Source: Antarctobacter sediminis (GTDB lineage: Bacteria > Pseudomonadota > Alphaproteobacteria > Rhodobacterales > Rhodobacteraceae). Taken from it: a DNA stretch of 64,000 nt. Location of the stretch: positions 434,001-498,000 of the forward strand of contig NZ_JAHUZG010000001.1 in the NCBI RefSeq assembly GCF_019218285.1, in the 5' to 3' direction. The notes beneath the pieces were generated by a model. That model worked only from the letters and a program-made list of their open reading frames with translations, made no database searches and was not told the DNA's origin. The translations under genes and the position numbers were made by a program. Below, piece after piece: positions 27,714 through 37,574 of this stretch (positions are counted from its first letter, which is position 1; the number at the start of each line of letters is the position of its first letter).

Positions 27714-28316
27714 GTGCGTCTGGCCCTTCGGTTTGCTGTCTTGCTGCTGGCGCTTTGGGGCGCCGCAGCCGTGGCTCAGGGGCAGGGTGGCCCCTTTGCC
27801 ACCGGCGTGCGCCAATCTCCTATCCTTGTGATCGACTTTGAACGCGTTTTCTCGGAAAGCGCTTTTGGTCGTCGCGTAAATGCCGAGATCGAGCAGCAGG
27901 GGCGCGCCATCGCCGCGGAGAACCGCAAGATCGAAGCAGAGCTGATCGAGGAAGAGCGCAAGCTGACGGACCTGCGACCCACTCTTGCGCCGGACGAATT
28001 CCGCAAGCTGGCCGACGCCTTCGACGAAAAGGTCCAGACGCTGCGCGATGAACAAGATGCCAAGGCGCGTGCCTTGGGTTCGCAGACCGAAGACGCCCGC
28101 CGCCGTTTCCTTGGAGTGGCTCAACCGGTGCTCGAAGGTTTGCTGCGTGAGGCGGGTGCGGTCTTGATCCTTGAGCGGCGCACCGTCTTTGTGGCGGCCG
28201 ATACAATCGACGTCACCGAACGGGCCATTGCGCTGATCGATGCGCAGATCGGCGACGGAACGCCGGCAGACCCAGATCCCACGCCCAAGCCAGAGACGCC
28301 AGATCCGCAGGACTGA
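27714..28316 (+). CDS. skp: OmpH/Skp-family periplasmic chaperone
   Basis: 200 residues from GTG 27714, only 7 bases after bamA, with GAGG upstream. A signal peptide (about 1-21, ending AVAQ) is followed by SPILVIDFERVFSESAFGRRV, the conserved OmpH start, then a long charged coiled-coil (about 60-120, rich in Glu, Lys, Arg) and a C-terminal beta segment AVLILERRTVFVAADTIDVT. The last 20 residues are a Pro/Asp repeat tail. Skp holds unfolded outer-membrane proteins on the way to BamA. A separate lpxD, often found next here in other alphaproteobacteria, is absent. Confidence 0.88.
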   Translation: MRLALRFAVLLLALWGAAAVAQGQGGPFATGVRQSPILVIDFERVFSESAFGRRVNAEIEQQGRAIAAENRKIEAELIEEERKLTDLRPTLAPDEFRKLADAFDEKVQTLRDEQDAKARALGSQTEDARRRFLGVAQPVLEGLLREAGAVLILERRTVFVAADTIDVTERAIALIDAQIGDGTPADPDPTPKPETPDPQD

Positions 28317-28382
28317 CGCCGCGCTTGCCCCTGCGCGCTGCCATTGCTAGGGGTTAGCCCAAAATACGAAAGGCCGCTTGCC

Positions 28383-28844
28383 ATGACTGACACGCTTCTC
28401 AGCGCGGATATCCAGCTGATCCAGCGCATCCTTCCGCACCGCTATCCCTTTCTGCTGGTGGACCGGGTGATCGACATCGACGGCACGCAAACGGCGACCG
28501 GCATCAAGAACGTCACCATGAATGAACCGCATTTTCAGGGTCACTTTCCCGGCCTGCCGATCATGCCGGGCGTGACTATTGTCGAGGCCATGGCTCAGAC
28601 CGCCGCCGTCATGGTGGGCACCGCGCTGGATATGGCCGACAAAGAAATGAAGGTCTATTTCATGTCCATCGACAAGTGCAAGTTCCGCCGCAAGGTGGTG
28701 CCTGGCGACCAGTTGATGATGAAACTGACCACGTTGCGCGGCAAACCCGGTGGCAAGGTCTGGAAGTTCGGCGGCGTCGCCGAGGTCGAAGGTGAGATGG
28801 CCGCCGAGGCTGAGTTCACCGCGATGATGGACCTGCCGTCTTGA
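28383..28844 (+). CDS. fabZ: (3R)-hydroxyacyl-ACP dehydratase FabZ
   Basis: 153 residues from ATG 28383. Hot-dog fold. The catalytic His is in [15 protein letters not shown] and the Glu in [10 protein letters not shown]. It draws beta-hydroxyacyl-ACP into fatty acid elongation, competing with LpxA for the same intermediate, which explains their linkage. The TGA overlaps the TTG start of lpxA. Confidence 0.96.
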   Translation: MTDTLLSADIQLIQRILPHRYPFLLVDRVIDIDGTQTATGIKNVTMNEPHFQGHFPGLPIMPGVTIVEAMAQTAAVMVGTALDMADKEMKVYFMSIDKCKFRRKVVPGDQLMMKLTTLRGKPGGKVWKFGGVAEVEGEMAAEAEFTAMMDLPS

Positions 28845-29629
28845 CCCAGACCGTGATCCATCCCTCTGCCGTCGTCGAAGAGGGCGCGGTCATTGGTGAG
28901 GGCTGCCAGATCGGTCCCTTTTGCCACGTTGGCCCCGAAGTCGTCCTTGCCGAGCGGGTCGAACTGAAAAGCCATGTAGTGGTGACAGGACAGACCGAAA
29001 TCGGTGCCGAAACGGTTGTCTTTCCGTTTGCCGTGATCGGTGAGATCCCGCAGGATCTCAAGTTCAAAGGCGAAAAGACACGACTGGTGATCGGTGCGCG
29101 CAACCGCATCCGCGAACATGTCACCATGAACAGCGGCACCGAAGGCGGTGGCGGCGTCACCCGCGTGGGTGACGACGGTTTGTTCATGGCGGGCTGTCAC
29201 GTGGCCCATGACGCGCAGGTCGGCAACAACGTCATCCTTGTGAACAATGCGGCGCTGGCAGGACATTGCGTGATCGAGGATGATGTCATCATCGGCGGCC
29301 TGTCGGGTGTGCATCAATGGGTGCGCATCGGGCGCGGGGCGATCATCGGCGCGGTGACCATGGTCACCAATGACGTGATCCCCTACGGCCTTGTGCAGGC
29401 TCCGCGTGGCAAGCTGGACGGGTTGAACCTTGTCGGGCTCAAGCGGCGCGGCGTGGCCCGGTCGGACATCACGGCGCTGCGCGCCGCCTTCCAGATGCTG
29501 GCCCAGGGTGAGGGCGCTTTTGCCGACCGCGCCAAGCGGCTTCGGGATGAAACACAAAGCGACTATGTGCGCGAAATCGTGGATTTCATCCTTGGCGACA
29601 GTGACCGCCACTTCCTGACGCCGGGGTAA
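28841..29629 (+). CDS. lpxA: UDP-N-acetylglucosamine acyltransferase
   Basis: 262 residues from TTG 28841, which overlaps the fabZ stop as TTGA. First step of lipid A synthesis. The left-handed beta-helix of hexapeptide repeats runs from [26 protein letters not shown] to about residue 190, with the conserved HVTMNSGT and [24 protein letters not shown] (catalytic His). A helical C-terminal domain follows (about 195-262). Repeat register and length are normal. Confidence 0.96.
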   Translation: MTQTVIHPSAVVEEGAVIGEGCQIGPFCHVGPEVVLAERVELKSHVVVTGQTEIGAETVVFPFAVIGEIPQDLKFKGEKTRLVIGARNRIREHVTMNSGTEGGGGVTRVGDDGLFMAGCHVAHDAQVGNNVILVNNAALAGHCVIEDDVIIGGLSGVHQWVRIGRGAIIGAVTMVTNDVIPYGLVQAPRGKLDGLNLVGLKRRGVARSDITALRAAFQMLAQGEGAFADRAKRLRDETQSDYVREIVDFILGDSDRHFLTPG

Positions 29630-29636
29630 GGCCGAG

Positions 29637-30425
29637 ATGCTGGCCCTGATCGCCGGGCGGGGGGCTTTGCCCGCCGCCGTGGCCGGCGCCGCGGGCGAAC
29701 CGGTCCTGATCTGCGGTCTGGACCATTGCCCGCCGGACCATGTTGAGGCCGAACACCTGTTCTGTATCGAACGGCTGGGCGGCTTTCTGGCATGGCTGCG
29801 GTCCAGGGGCGTCACCCGTGTCTGTCTTTGCGGGTCCGTGGACCGGCCAAACCCGTCGCTGCGGCGCATCGGGTTGCGCACCCTGCCGCTCGTGCCACGG
29901 ATCCTGCGCGCGCTGAAGCGTGGCGATGACGGCGCATTGCGTATTGCGATTGATATCCTCGAAGGTGCGGGTTTCACCGTGCTGGCGGCGCATGAACTGG
30001 CGCCATCCTTGCTGCCTGCGGCGGGCGTGCCGACGCGCGCCCGGCCGGATGACGCCGCGACTGAGGCAGCGCGCTTGGGCGACCGGGTGTCAGGTGAGCA
30101 GGCCCGGCGCGATCTTGGGCAGGCCTGCGTTGTCCGCGATGGTCAGGTGATCGCCCGCGAAACCGAGGCAGGCACCGATGCCATGCTGCGAGGATTGGGG
30201 CCAGAGGCGCGCGGCGGCGTGCTGTACAAAGCCCCCAAACCGGGTCAGGAGCGGCGCGCCGACCTGCCGGTGATCGGGCTTCAGACTGCCGAAGGCGCGG
30301 CGGCGGCAGGTCTGGCCGGGATCGTGGTCGAGTCGCAGGGCGTCATGGTGCTGGATCAGCCGCAAGTTCTGGCCCGGCTGGAGGCAAGCGGCCTGTTTTT
30401 GTGGATACGCGAAAGGGGAGCCTGA
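29637..30425 (+). CDS. lpxI: UDP-2,3-diacylglucosamine pyrophosphatase LpxI
   Basis: 262 residues. LpxI is the alphaproteobacterial replacement for LpxH, hydrolysing UDP-2,3-diacylglucosamine to lipid X. Family features are the start LALIAGRGALP, CGSVDRPNPSL, the DDGALRIAIDILEGAGF segment and C-terminal TDAMLRG, VLYKAPKPGQERRADLPVIGLQT. It sits 7 bases after lpxA, and its stop overlaps the lpxB start as TGATG. Confidence 0.93.
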   Translation: MLALIAGRGALPAAVAGAAGEPVLICGLDHCPPDHVEAEHLFCIERLGGFLAWLRSRGVTRVCLCGSVDRPNPSLRRIGLRTLPLVPRILRALKRGDDGALRIAIDILEGAGFTVLAAHELAPSLLPAAGVPTRARPDDAATEAARLGDRVSGEQARRDLGQACVVRDGQVIARETEAGTDAMLRGLGPEARGGVLYKAPKPGQERRADLPVIGLQTAEGAAAAGLAGIVVESQGVMVLDQPQVLARLEASGLFLWIRERGA

Positions 30426-31585
30426 TGGAGGTTTTCATCACAGCGGGCGAACCGTCGGGCGACCGTCTTGGCGCCGCCCTGATGGCCGGTCTCAAAGAGC
30501 TTGTGCCGGGCGTTACCTTTCGCGGTGTCGGTGGCCCGTTGATGATTGCCGAAGGGCTGGACAGCCTGTTTCCCATGGATGAAATCAGCATCATGGGCAT
30601 CACCGAGATCCTCAAGGAATATCGCCACCTCAAGGCGCGTATCCGGCAAACGGCGGACGCGGTTGTGGCCGAACGGCCTGATGTGCTGATCACCGTTGAT
30701 CTGCCCGAATTTTCGCTGCGCGTGGCGCGTTTGGTCAAGGCGGTCTCTGATGTGCGGGTGGTCCACTATGTCGCGCCGACGGTCTGGGCATGGCGGCCCA
30801 AACGCGCGCAAAAGATGGCGGCGCATGTGGATCAGGTGCTGGCGCTCTTGCCGTTCGAGCCGCCATATATGGAAGCCGCCGGGATCGCCTGCGATTTTGT
30901 CGGGCATCCGGTTGTGACAGAACCGCAGGCCACGCAGGAAGAGGCCGCAGATTTCCGTGCCCGTCATGGCATCGGCGGAGAGATGGCGCTGGTCTTGCCC
31001 GGATCGCGGCGGTCAGAGGTCGCACGCCTGTTGCCGATCTTTGCCGAGGTGGCAAATCAGCTCTTGGCCCGGCGGCCGGATCTGCGGCTGGTGGTGCCCG
31101 CGGCCCGCCCGGTTGCCGCAACGGTGCGCGAGGCAGTGGCAAACTGGCCGGGCAACCCGTTGGTGATCGATCCGGCCGAAGATCCCGAGGGTCTGGAAAA
31201 ACGCGCGGCTTTCCGTGCGGCGGACGTGGCCATCGCGGCCTCTGGCACCGTATCGCTGGAACTGGCGGCAGCCGGGACGCCGATGGTCATAGCCTATGAC
31301 ATGAGCTGGCTCAGCCGGCAGATCATCGGGCGGATGTTGCTGGTCGACTCTGTGACGCTGGTCAGTCTTGTCTCGGAAACCCGCGCCGTGCCCGAGTTCA
31401 TCGGCGCCAAGTGCCAGCCGACCCCGATTGCCGAGGCGGTTGGCAGGGTGCTGGACGCTCCCGAGGCGCAACAAGAGGCCATGACACTGACCATGGAGCG
31501 GCTGGGCCGGGGGGGCGAACGACCGGGATTAAGGGCCGCCCGGGCAGTGTTGAACCGGCTGCCCGAGGGCAAGACCCTCAACTGA
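30425..31585 (+). CDS. lpxB: Lipid-A-disaccharide synthase
   Basis: 386 residues from ATG 30425, overlapping lpxI. Joins lipid X and UDP-diacylglucosamine. GT-B fold signatures: ITAGEPSGDRLGAALM, FRGVGGPLM, VHYVAPTVWAWRPKRA, FVGHPVV, LVLPGSRRSEV and ASGTVSLELAAAGTPMVIAY. It is the last gene of the envelope operon and is followed by a strong terminator. Confidence 0.97.
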   Translation: MEVFITAGEPSGDRLGAALMAGLKELVPGVTFRGVGGPLMIAEGLDSLFPMDEISIMGITEILKEYRHLKARIRQTADAVVAERPDVLITVDLPEFSLRVARLVKAVSDVRVVHYVAPTVWAWRPKRAQKMAAHVDQVLALLPFEPPYMEAAGIACDFVGHPVVTEPQATQEEAADFRARHGIGGEMALVLPGSRRSEVARLLPIFAEVANQLLARRPDLRLVVPAARPVAATVREAVANWPGNPLVIDPAEDPEGLEKRAAFRAADVAIAASGTVSLELAAAGTPMVIAYDMSWLSRQIIGRMLLVDSVTLVSLVSETRAVPEFIGAKCQPTPIAEAVGRVLDAPEAQQEAMTLTMERLGRGGERPGLRAARAVLNRLPEGKTLN

Positions 31586-31604
31586 GAGGCGCAGACCAAA
31601 AAAG

Positions 31605-31634
31605 AAGGGCCGGAAACCTGCGTTTCCGGCCCTT
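31605..31634. terminator. Bidirectional intrinsic terminator between lpxB and tkt
   Basis: A perfect 13-bp stem (31605-31617 with 31622-31634) with loop CTGC, flanked by an A-run on the left and TTTT on the right. It serves both the rightward lpx operon and the leftward transketolase gene. Confidence 0.92.
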
Positions 31635-31659
31635 TTGTCTTGTGTCTGGAAGGCGCGGC

Positions 31660-33678
31660 TCAGAGCAGCGCCTTGACCTTTTCGGCCACCGCTTCGGCGG
31701 TGATGCCAAAGTGATCGTAAAGAACATTTGCCGGAGCCGAGGCGCCAAAGCTGTCCATGCCCACGAAACCGGCCTTCTTGGCATTGCCGCGCTCACCGCA
31801 GAGCCAGCGGTCCCAACCCATGCGGACGCCTGCCTCGACAGCCACACGCACCGGACCGGCGGGCGGCAGGACACGGCGGCGGTAAGCTTCGTCCTGTGCC
31901 TCGAACAGTTCCCAGCAGGGCATGGAGACAACGCGGGTGCCGATGCCTTCGGCTTGCAGCAGGTCGCGGGCCTTCAGCGCGATGGAAACCTCGGAACCGG
32001 TTGCCATCAGGATCGCCTGACGCTTGCCCTCGGCCTCGGCCAGCACATAGGCGCCTTTCTCGGTCAGGTTGGCGTTCTTGTGCTCGGTCCGTACGGTGGG
32101 CAGGCCCTGACGGGTCAGCGAAAGAACCGAAGGTGTCGCCGTCTGGCGCAGCGCGATTTCCCAGGCTTCGGCGGTTTCCACCGCGTCGGCGGGGCGGAAG
32201 ACCAGCGTGTTCGGCGTTGCGCGGCTGATCGCTACGTGTTCGACCGGCTGATGGGTCGGGCCGTCTTCGCCAAGGCCGATCGAGTCATGGGTCATGACAA
32301 AGACCGTCGGAACCTTCATCAGCGCGGCCAGCCGCATCGGCGGGCGGGCGTAGTCGGTGAAGGCCATGAAAGTACCGCCGTAGGGGCGGATGCCGCCATG
32401 CAGCGCCATGCCGTTCATCGCCGAGGACATGCCGTGTTCACGAATGCCCCAGTAGATGTAGCGGCCTTTGCGGTTGTCGGTGTCAAAGACACCCATGTCA
32501 CCGGTCAGCGTGTTGTTGGAACCGGTCAGGTCGGCGGAACCGCCCATGGTTTCCGGCATCACCGGGTTGATGACTTCCAGAGCCATTTCGCTGGCCTTGC
32601 GGGTCGCGACCTTGGGGGCGTTTTCCGAGATCTGCTTTTTCAGCGCTTTGATCACGGCCGAGAGCTTTTTCGGGGCCTCGCCGTCCATGACGCGGGTGAA
32701 TTCCTTCTGGCGCGAGGCGCTGGCCTCGGCAAAACGGGCGTTCCATGCTTCACGCTCGGCCGCGCCGCGCGATCCGACCTCTTCCCACCAGGACTTGATG
32801 TCCGCCGGAATGTCGAAGGGAGCCGAGGTCCAGCCCCACGCGGTCTTGGCCGCATCGTTCTGTTCCTCGTTGGTCAGCGCACCGTGACCCTTGGAGGTGT
32901 CCTGCGCCGCGTGGCCAAGCGCGATATGCGTCTTGCAGGCGATCATCGAGGGCTGCGCGGTTTTCTTGGCCTCGGCAATGGCGGCGTCGATGGCCTCGGG
33001 GTCGTGGCCGTCGATTTCCTGCACGTGCCAGCCCGACGCCTTGAAGCGCGCGACCTGATCGGTGCGGTCCGACAGCGAAACCTTGCCGTCGATGGTGATG
33101 TCGTTGTTGTCCCAGAAGACGATCAGGTGGCCCAGTTCATAGCGACCGGCAAGGCCGATGGCCTCTTGGCTGACGCCTTCCATCAGGCATCCGTCACCGG
33201 CGATCACATAGGTGTGGTGGTCGACCAGCTTCTTGCCAAACCGGGCGCGCAGCGCCTCTTCGGCGATGGCGAAGCCGACCGAATTGGCGATGCCCTGACC
33301 CAGCGGGCCTGTGGTGGTTTCGATTGCCTTGGCAAGGAAGTTTTCCGGGTGGCCGGCGGTCTTGGCGCCCAGCTGGCGGAAGTTCTTGACCTGCTCCAGC
33401 GTGATTTCCGGATCGCCCGACAGGTAGAGCAGCGCGTAAAGCAGCATCGAGCCATGGCCCGCCGACAGGATGAACCGGTCGCGGTCGGCCCAGTCGGGGC
33501 GGCTGGCATCGAATTTCAGGTGCTTGGAATACAGAACCGTGGCAACGTCGGCCATGCCGATGGGCATGCCGGAGTGGCCGGAATTGGCCGCGGCGACGGC
33601 ATCCAGCGCAAGCGCGCGGATGGCGGTGGCGCGCATCCAGTGGTCGGGATTGCGGGTGCGAAGCTCTTGGATATCCAC
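31660..33678 (-). CDS. tkt: Transketolase
   Basis: 672 residues from a GTG at 33678, chosen for GAGGAA about 9 bases upstream and alignment of the usual N-terminus ([27 protein letters not shown]). Thiamine diphosphate enzyme of the non-oxidative pentose phosphate pathway. Features: [67 protein letters not shown] (ThDP site), [30 protein letters not shown]. No Calvin-cycle genes are adjacent, so a central carbon role is the default. Confidence 0.97.
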   Translation of the reverse strand: MDIQELRTRNPDHWMRATAIRALALDAVAAANSGHSGMPIGMADVATVLYSKHLKFDASRPDWADRDRFILSAGHGSMLLYALLYLSGDPEITLEQVKNFRQLGAKTAGHPENFLAKAIETTTGPLGQGIANSVGFAIAEEALRARFGKKLVDHHTYVIAGDGCLMEGVSQEAIGLAGRYELGHLIVFWDNNDITIDGKVSLSDRTDQVARFKASGWHVQEIDGHDPEAIDAAIAEAKKTAQPSMIACKTHIALGHAAQDTSKGHGALTNEEQNDAAKTAWGWTSAPFDIPADIKSWWEEVGSRGAAEREAWNARFAEASASRQKEFTRVMDGEAPKKLSAVIKALKKQISENAPKVATRKASEMALEVINPVMPETMGGSADLTGSNNTLTGDMGVFDTDNRKGRYIYWGIREHGMSSAMNGMALHGGIRPYGGTFMAFTDYARPPMRLAALMKVPTVFVMTHDSIGLGEDGPTHQPVEHVAISRATPNTLVFRPADAVETAEAWEIALRQTATPSVLSLTRQGLPTVRTEHKNANLTEKGAYVLAEAEGKRQAILMATGSEVSIALKARDLLQAEGIGTRVVSMPCWELFEAQDEAYRRRVLPPAGPVRVAVEAGVRMGWDRWLCGERGNAKKAGFVGMDSFGASAPANVLYDHFGITAEAVAEKVKALL

Positions 33679-33922
33679 CGGGTTTCGTTCCTCTGGCTGG
33701 GGGTTTGCGGGCGTCAATAGCAGTCCAGCGGCGAAGTGCAAGCCAAGCGCCGCAACGCGCGTGAAGGCCGTCCTCTAAGGCCTTGGAAGATAAGGGGGCG
33801 CAATTTCCTTTTTCGCTTGTTAAACTTTCCCCGGTCGGGTGTGGAACGATTCGTTCCGTCCCGGAAAGAGGAGCGGCGCGACCAAGGGCGCGGCACCGGG
33901 CAAGAGGACGAAGCAGGGCAGA

Positions 33923-34759
33923 ATGAGCCAGATCGAGGACTTGCAGGCGCGCATCACACGTGCGCTGGACCGTATCGGACAGGGAATTGACGGGATCGGC
34001 GCGACCCCGGTCTCTCCGGATTTCGACGCCCTGCGGGGCCGGGCCGAGGCAGCGGAACAGGCCTTGGCCGAAGCGCAGGAGGCACTGGCCGCCGCGCGGG
34101 ATCAGGCGGAGATCGACCGCGATGCTGCTGTCGCGGAGGCAGCGGAGCGCGCCGAAGCCGAGCGTGAGGCAGCATTGGTTGCGCTAAGGCATGAGGCCGA
34201 TACCGAAAGGGATGCGGCTTTGGCCGCACTACGCGAACAGGCCGAGGCAGACAGGACAGCGGCCATCGCCGCCATCCGGGCCGAGGCCGAAGAGGCGCTG
34301 GAACGCGCCCGTGCCGAGGCCGGGGCCGAAGCCGAGGCGCAGACGGCACCTGTCACCGAGGGGGCGCCCCCTGATGTTGCCGCGCTTGAAGAGGCGCTGG
34401 AAGACGAGAAAATGGCAAACGCCCAGCTGGAAGAACGCCTGCGCGTGCTCCGCGCCCGGCTGGAAGAGGTCAGCGCCGCCGCACCGGCAGAAGCGCCAAA
34501 GCCCGAGACGCTGGCCGCGCTGGATGCCGAGTTGCAGAAACTGCGCGCCGCCAATGATGAACTGGTCACGACCAATGCGGCGCTGCGCGAAGCCAATGCT
34601 CAGGGTGTTGGCGATCCGGAATTGATCAATCGCGGACTACAGGCCGAGCTGGAGGCGCTGCGCGCCGCAAGGGCCGCCGAAGCCGCCGAGGCGACCGCCG
34701 TGATCGGGGCACTGACCCCGCTGCTGGCCGACGCCGCCGAAGGGGAGATGCAGGGATGA
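33923..34759 (+). CDS. Ala/Glu-rich coiled-coil protein preceding zapA
   Basis: 278 residues from ATG 33923 (MSQIEDLQARITRALDRIG). No signal or membrane segment. Residues about 40-125 and 145-255 are long Ala/Glu/Arg heptad stretches, clear coiled coils; a Pro/Gly break lies near 128-145. Its stop overlaps the zapA start in ATGA, so the two are made together. By context it may be a cytoskeletal partner in division, but there is no family I can name. The composition makes distant homology searches unreliable. Confidence 0.75.
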   Translation: MSQIEDLQARITRALDRIGQGIDGIGATPVSPDFDALRGRAEAAEQALAEAQEALAAARDQAEIDRDAAVAEAAERAEAEREAALVALRHEADTERDAALAALREQAEADRTAAIAAIRAEAEEALERARAEAGAEAEAQTAPVTEGAPPDVAALEEALEDEKMANAQLEERLRVLRARLEEVSAAAPAEAPKPETLAALDAELQKLRAANDELVTTNAALREANAQGVGDPELINRGLQAELEALRAARAAEAAEATAVIGALTPLLADAAEGEMQG

Positions 34760-35157
34760 GCCAGATGGAGGTCGAGATCAAGATCGGTGGCCGCAGCTTT
34801 GAGGTTGCCTGCCAGCAGGGGGAGGAGCAATATCTCTTGTCCGCGGCCCAGTTGCTGGACACCGAGGCACAGGTGCTTGTGACCCAGATCGGCCGTATGC
34901 CCGAGGCGCGGATGCTGCTGATGGCGGGCCTGATGCTGGCGGACAAGACAGCCGGTCTTGAGGAACGACTGCGCGAGGCACAGGACAAGCTGAAAGCCGC
35001 GGAGAGCGAGCTTGCCGAGTTGAAGGCCAAACCCGCGCCGGATCCCGAAAAGGTCGAGGTGCCGGTGATCCCGAATGACGTCACCGACGCGCTGGCGGAG
35101 ATCGCCGCCCGTGCCGAGGCATTGGCCAATAGTTTCGACGAGGCGAAATCGGGCTGA
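34756..35157 (+). CDS. zapA: Cell division protein ZapA
   Basis: 133 residues. The ZapA head (about 1-60) is recognisable: VEIKIGGRSFEVACQQGEEQYLLSAAQLLD, followed by a helical tail (LLMAGLMLADKTAGLEERLREAQDKLKAAESELAELKAK) and a variable end. ZapA cross-links FtsZ filaments. It overlaps the coiled-coil gene by 4 bases. Confidence 0.88.
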   Translation: MSQMEVEIKIGGRSFEVACQQGEEQYLLSAAQLLDTEAQVLVTQIGRMPEARMLLMAGLMLADKTAGLEERLREAQDKLKAAESELAELKAKPAPDPEKVEVPVIPNDVTDALAEIAARAEALANSFDEAKSG

Positions 35158-35166
35158 GGGCCCGGG

Positions 35167-35856
35167 TTAATCCTGCGACAGGCGCGCGCTCAGCGCGCGG
35201 CCAAGCGCAATGAACTCCGCCAGTTCATCGGGGCGTCGCAACAGGTGCTTGTAGCGGATCCTCAGCCCATGACGATTGCGCGATACGATAGGATGCTGCG
35301 CCTCGTTGCGGCCTTGCCGGGCTGCCGCCAGTTCCGGAGCGTCACGCAGGCCGTCCAACGCATCTTCGGTGCCGGGAGTGGCAAAGAGCGTACCGGCCCC
35401 GGGTCCGGCAACCGATCGCAGCTCCGCCGCCTCATCACCCAAACCGCCGGTCATCTTGTTCAGCATCATTCGCATGAAATTGCCGGACCCCATCTTTTCC
35501 ATCATCATATCCGCCATTGCGGCGGTCTTGGCGGGAATGTCGGGGCCGAGCAGGGCCATGCCATCGGAAAGCGCCAAACGGGGCTGATCGAATTGCGACC
35601 AACTGGTCCACGAGCCGCCTTTGGCGCTGTTTGATCGGAAATACAGGGTGACTTCCCAACCTTCATCGGGGTCCGAGATAAGCGTGCGACTGCCGCGCCC
35701 GCCGCTTTGCGGCTCATAGCGGAACTGCCACCCGTTCTGAGCGGCCATGGCCTTCATCGCGTCCCGCCGTTTGTGGCTGCTGCGGATGGCAAAGGCAATC
35801 AGACCGGTGCCCGCGAAAGAGGCAAGGATCAGAACGGCGGCGGCGAGGTAATCCAT
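35167..35856 (-). CDS. Membrane-anchored protein of unknown function
   Basis: 229 residues. One N-terminal hydrophobic helix (about 3-24) precedes a basic stretch (RSSHKRRDAMKAM), so the body is probably cytoplasmic. The body has mixed alpha/beta character with QNGWQFRYEPQSGGRGSRTLISDPDEGWEVTLYF and a Met-rich helix (MADMMMEKMGSGNFMRMMLNKMTGG). No catalytic motif is evident. It converges with zapA, stops 9 bases apart. Not recognised. Confidence 0.65.
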   Translation of the reverse strand: MDYLAAAVLILASFAGTGLIAFAIRSSHKRRDAMKAMAAQNGWQFRYEPQSGGRGSRTLISDPDEGWEVTLYFRSNSAKGGSWTSWSQFDQPRLALSDGMALLGPDIPAKTAAMADMMMEKMGSGNFMRMMLNKMTGGLGDEAAELRSVAGPGAGTLFATPGTEDALDGLRDAPELAAARQGRNEAQHPIVSRNRHGLRIRYKHLLRRPDELAEFIALGRALSARLSQD

Positions 35857-35889
35857 GAAAAATCTCCGCTAGGCGCAAAGGTTCAAATA

Positions 35890-35919
35890 AAAAAAACGGG
35901 CAGGAAGATCCCGCCCGTT
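35890..35919 (-). terminator. Intrinsic terminator downstream of grxD
   Basis: AACGGGC (35895-35901) pairs with GCCCGTT (35913-35919); on the minus strand it is followed by a run of eight T. It ends the grxD message. Confidence 0.85.
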
Positions 35920-35944
35920 CGGTCTTGCACGTCGTCGACGTGGT

Positions 35945-36307
35945 TCAGGCGTTGGCTTCGCGGATCTTGTCCGCAGCATCCTTGTTGTAAGCGACGCCCT
36001 TGTCGTCGAACAACTGGTCCAATTCTCCCGAAAGGGTCATTTCGGTGACGATGTCGCAGCCACCGACAAATTCGCCCTTCACGTAAAGCTGCGGAATGGT
36101 GGGCCAGTCCGAAAAGTCCTTGATCCCCTGGCGCAGCGCGTCATCGGCCAGCACGTTCACATCGGCATAATCCACGCCCATGTAGTTCAGTACACCGGCC
36201 ACGCGGCTGGAAAAGCCGCATTGGGGCATGGTCTTGTTGCCCTTCATGAAGAGCACGACGTCATTGGCGTCGACGGTCTCCTGGATCTTGCTGTTCGCGT
36301 CTGTCAT
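35945..36307 (-). CDS. grxD: Monothiol glutaredoxin (CGFS type)
   Basis: 120 residues. The active-site CGFS is at 30-33 (in [12 protein letters not shown]), with [20 protein letters not shown] downstream holding the cis-Pro and glutathione-binding residues. CGFS glutaredoxins carry a glutathione-ligated 2Fe-2S cluster and hand it to apo-proteins, often with BolA, whose gene lies 145 bases upstream on the same strand. Confidence 0.96.
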   Translation of the reverse strand: MTDANSKIQETVDANDVVLFMKGNKTMPQCGFSSRVAGVLNYMGVDYADVNVLADDALRQGIKDFSDWPTIPQLYVKGEFVGGCDIVTEMTLSGELDQLFDDKGVAYNKDAADKIREANA

Positions 36308-36452
36308 TTCTTTCTCCGTTCCGCGACCCTGCGGCGCATCCCGCGCCGAGGCCGCTGTTCATCTCGTCCATGTAAGGTCGGGATAGCGAGCGTCCCGGCC
36401 CTTGTGCCGTTTCCGTCTGTCACAGGGGGCGGGCGATGCCGCGCTGCCTGCC

Positions 36453-36689
36453 TCAGTCCGGGGCCTTGGTGGTCAGCGCCAGCGCGTGCAGCGCCCCGTC
36501 GGGGCCGTCCATCTTGCCCTTCAGCGCCGCATAGACCGCGCGCTGCTGCTGGACACGGTTCTTGCCGCGAAAGCTTTCGTCGACAACCATGGCAGACATG
36601 TGGACCCCGTCCTCTCCGTCGACGGTGATCTTGGCATCAGGGAAAGACTGGCGCAGCAGATCCTCGATTTCCTGGGCGTACATCGGCAT
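36453..36689 (-). CDS. bolA: BolA-family protein
   Basis: 78 residues. Starts MPMYAQEIEDLLRQSFPDAKITVDGEDG and has the conserved VVDESFRGKNRVQQQRAVYAAL with its Arg/His-type ligand region and LHALALTT at the end. It forms heterocomplexes with CGFS glutaredoxins; grxD is the next gene downstream. Short stand-alone form, like E. coli IbaG. Confidence 0.92.
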   Translation of the reverse strand: MPMYAQEIEDLLRQSFPDAKITVDGEDGVHMSAMVVDESFRGKNRVQQQRAVYAALKGKMDGPDGALHALALTTKAPD

Positions 36690-36791
36690 GTATGCGTCTC
36701 CGCGCGTTGGTTGTATTCGACAAAATTAGTGTGCCATCCGGGGACGTGCAAGGCGGCTGCGGCCGAGTGCCCGAAATGATCCGATCCGCCC

Positions 36792-37574
36792 TCAGGCGGC
36801 GAGCTCGATCCAGACGGGCACATGGTCCGAAGGTTTCTCGCGTCCGCGAATGGCGGCGTCGATCTGGCATTCTGTCATCAGGTCCGCCGCGGCTGGTGTC
36901 AGCAAAAGATGGTCGATGCGGATACCGTTGTTCTTTTCCCATGCGCCGGCCTGATAGTCCCAAAAGCTGTAGTAGCCGGGGGTCTGGTTGCGGGCGCGGA
37001 ACGCCTCGGTAAAGCCAAGGTTGAGAATCCGGCGAAAGGCGGCCCGGGTTTCCGGGCGGAACAGCGCATCTTCGGTCCATAGTTCGGGGCGTGCGGCGTC
37101 TTGGGCCTGGGGGATTACGTTGTAATCGCCTGCCATCAGCGCGGGCATTTCGCTGGCCATCAGGTCGCGGGCGCGGGCCTCCAGCCGGTCCATCCAAGCC
37201 AGCTTGTAGTCGTATTTCGGGCCGGGTGCCGGGTTGCCATTGGGCAGGTACAACCCACAGATGCGCACCGCCTGCGTGTCGCCCATGACAGTGGCCTCGA
37301 TCCAACGGGCCTGTTCGTCACTGTCGTCGCCGGGCAGGCCGCGCCGCACGTCTTCCAGTGGCCGTTTGGACAGGATGGCGACACCGTTAAAGCTTTTCTG
37401 ACCGTGGGTTTCCACGTTGTAACCGCGATCTTCGAAGGGCTCGCGGGGGAAATTCTCGTCCACCGATTTGATTTCCTGACACAGGACCACGTCGGGTTGC
37501 GCCTCGTCCAGCCAGTCCAGCACCGCGGGAAGGCGGGCCTTGATGCCGTTGATGTTGAATGTGGCGATCTTCAT
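36792..37574 (-). CDS. xthA: Exodeoxyribonuclease III
   Basis: 260 residues from ATG 37574. Exonuclease/AP endonuclease of base excision repair. The EEP-fold motifs are complete: MKIATFNINGIKARLP, LCQEIKS (metal Glu), GVAILSKRP, LYLPNGNP, AGDYNVIPQ (Asp/Asn), and the C-terminal RIDHLLL and KPSDHVPVW (catalytic His). CAGGAGAA precedes the start. Its promoter lies in the A+T-rich region shared with the repeat-protein locus. Confidence 0.96.
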   Translation of the reverse strand: MKIATFNINGIKARLPAVLDWLDEAQPDVVLCQEIKSVDENFPREPFEDRGYNVETHGQKSFNGVAILSKRPLEDVRRGLPGDDSDEQARWIEATVMGDTQAVRICGLYLPNGNPAPGPKYDYKLAWMDRLEARARDLMASEMPALMAGDYNVIPQAQDAARPELWTEDALFRPETRAAFRRILNLGFTEAFRARNQTPGYYSFWDYQAGAWEKNNGIRIDHLLLTPAAADLMTECQIDAAIRGREKPSDHVPVWIELAA

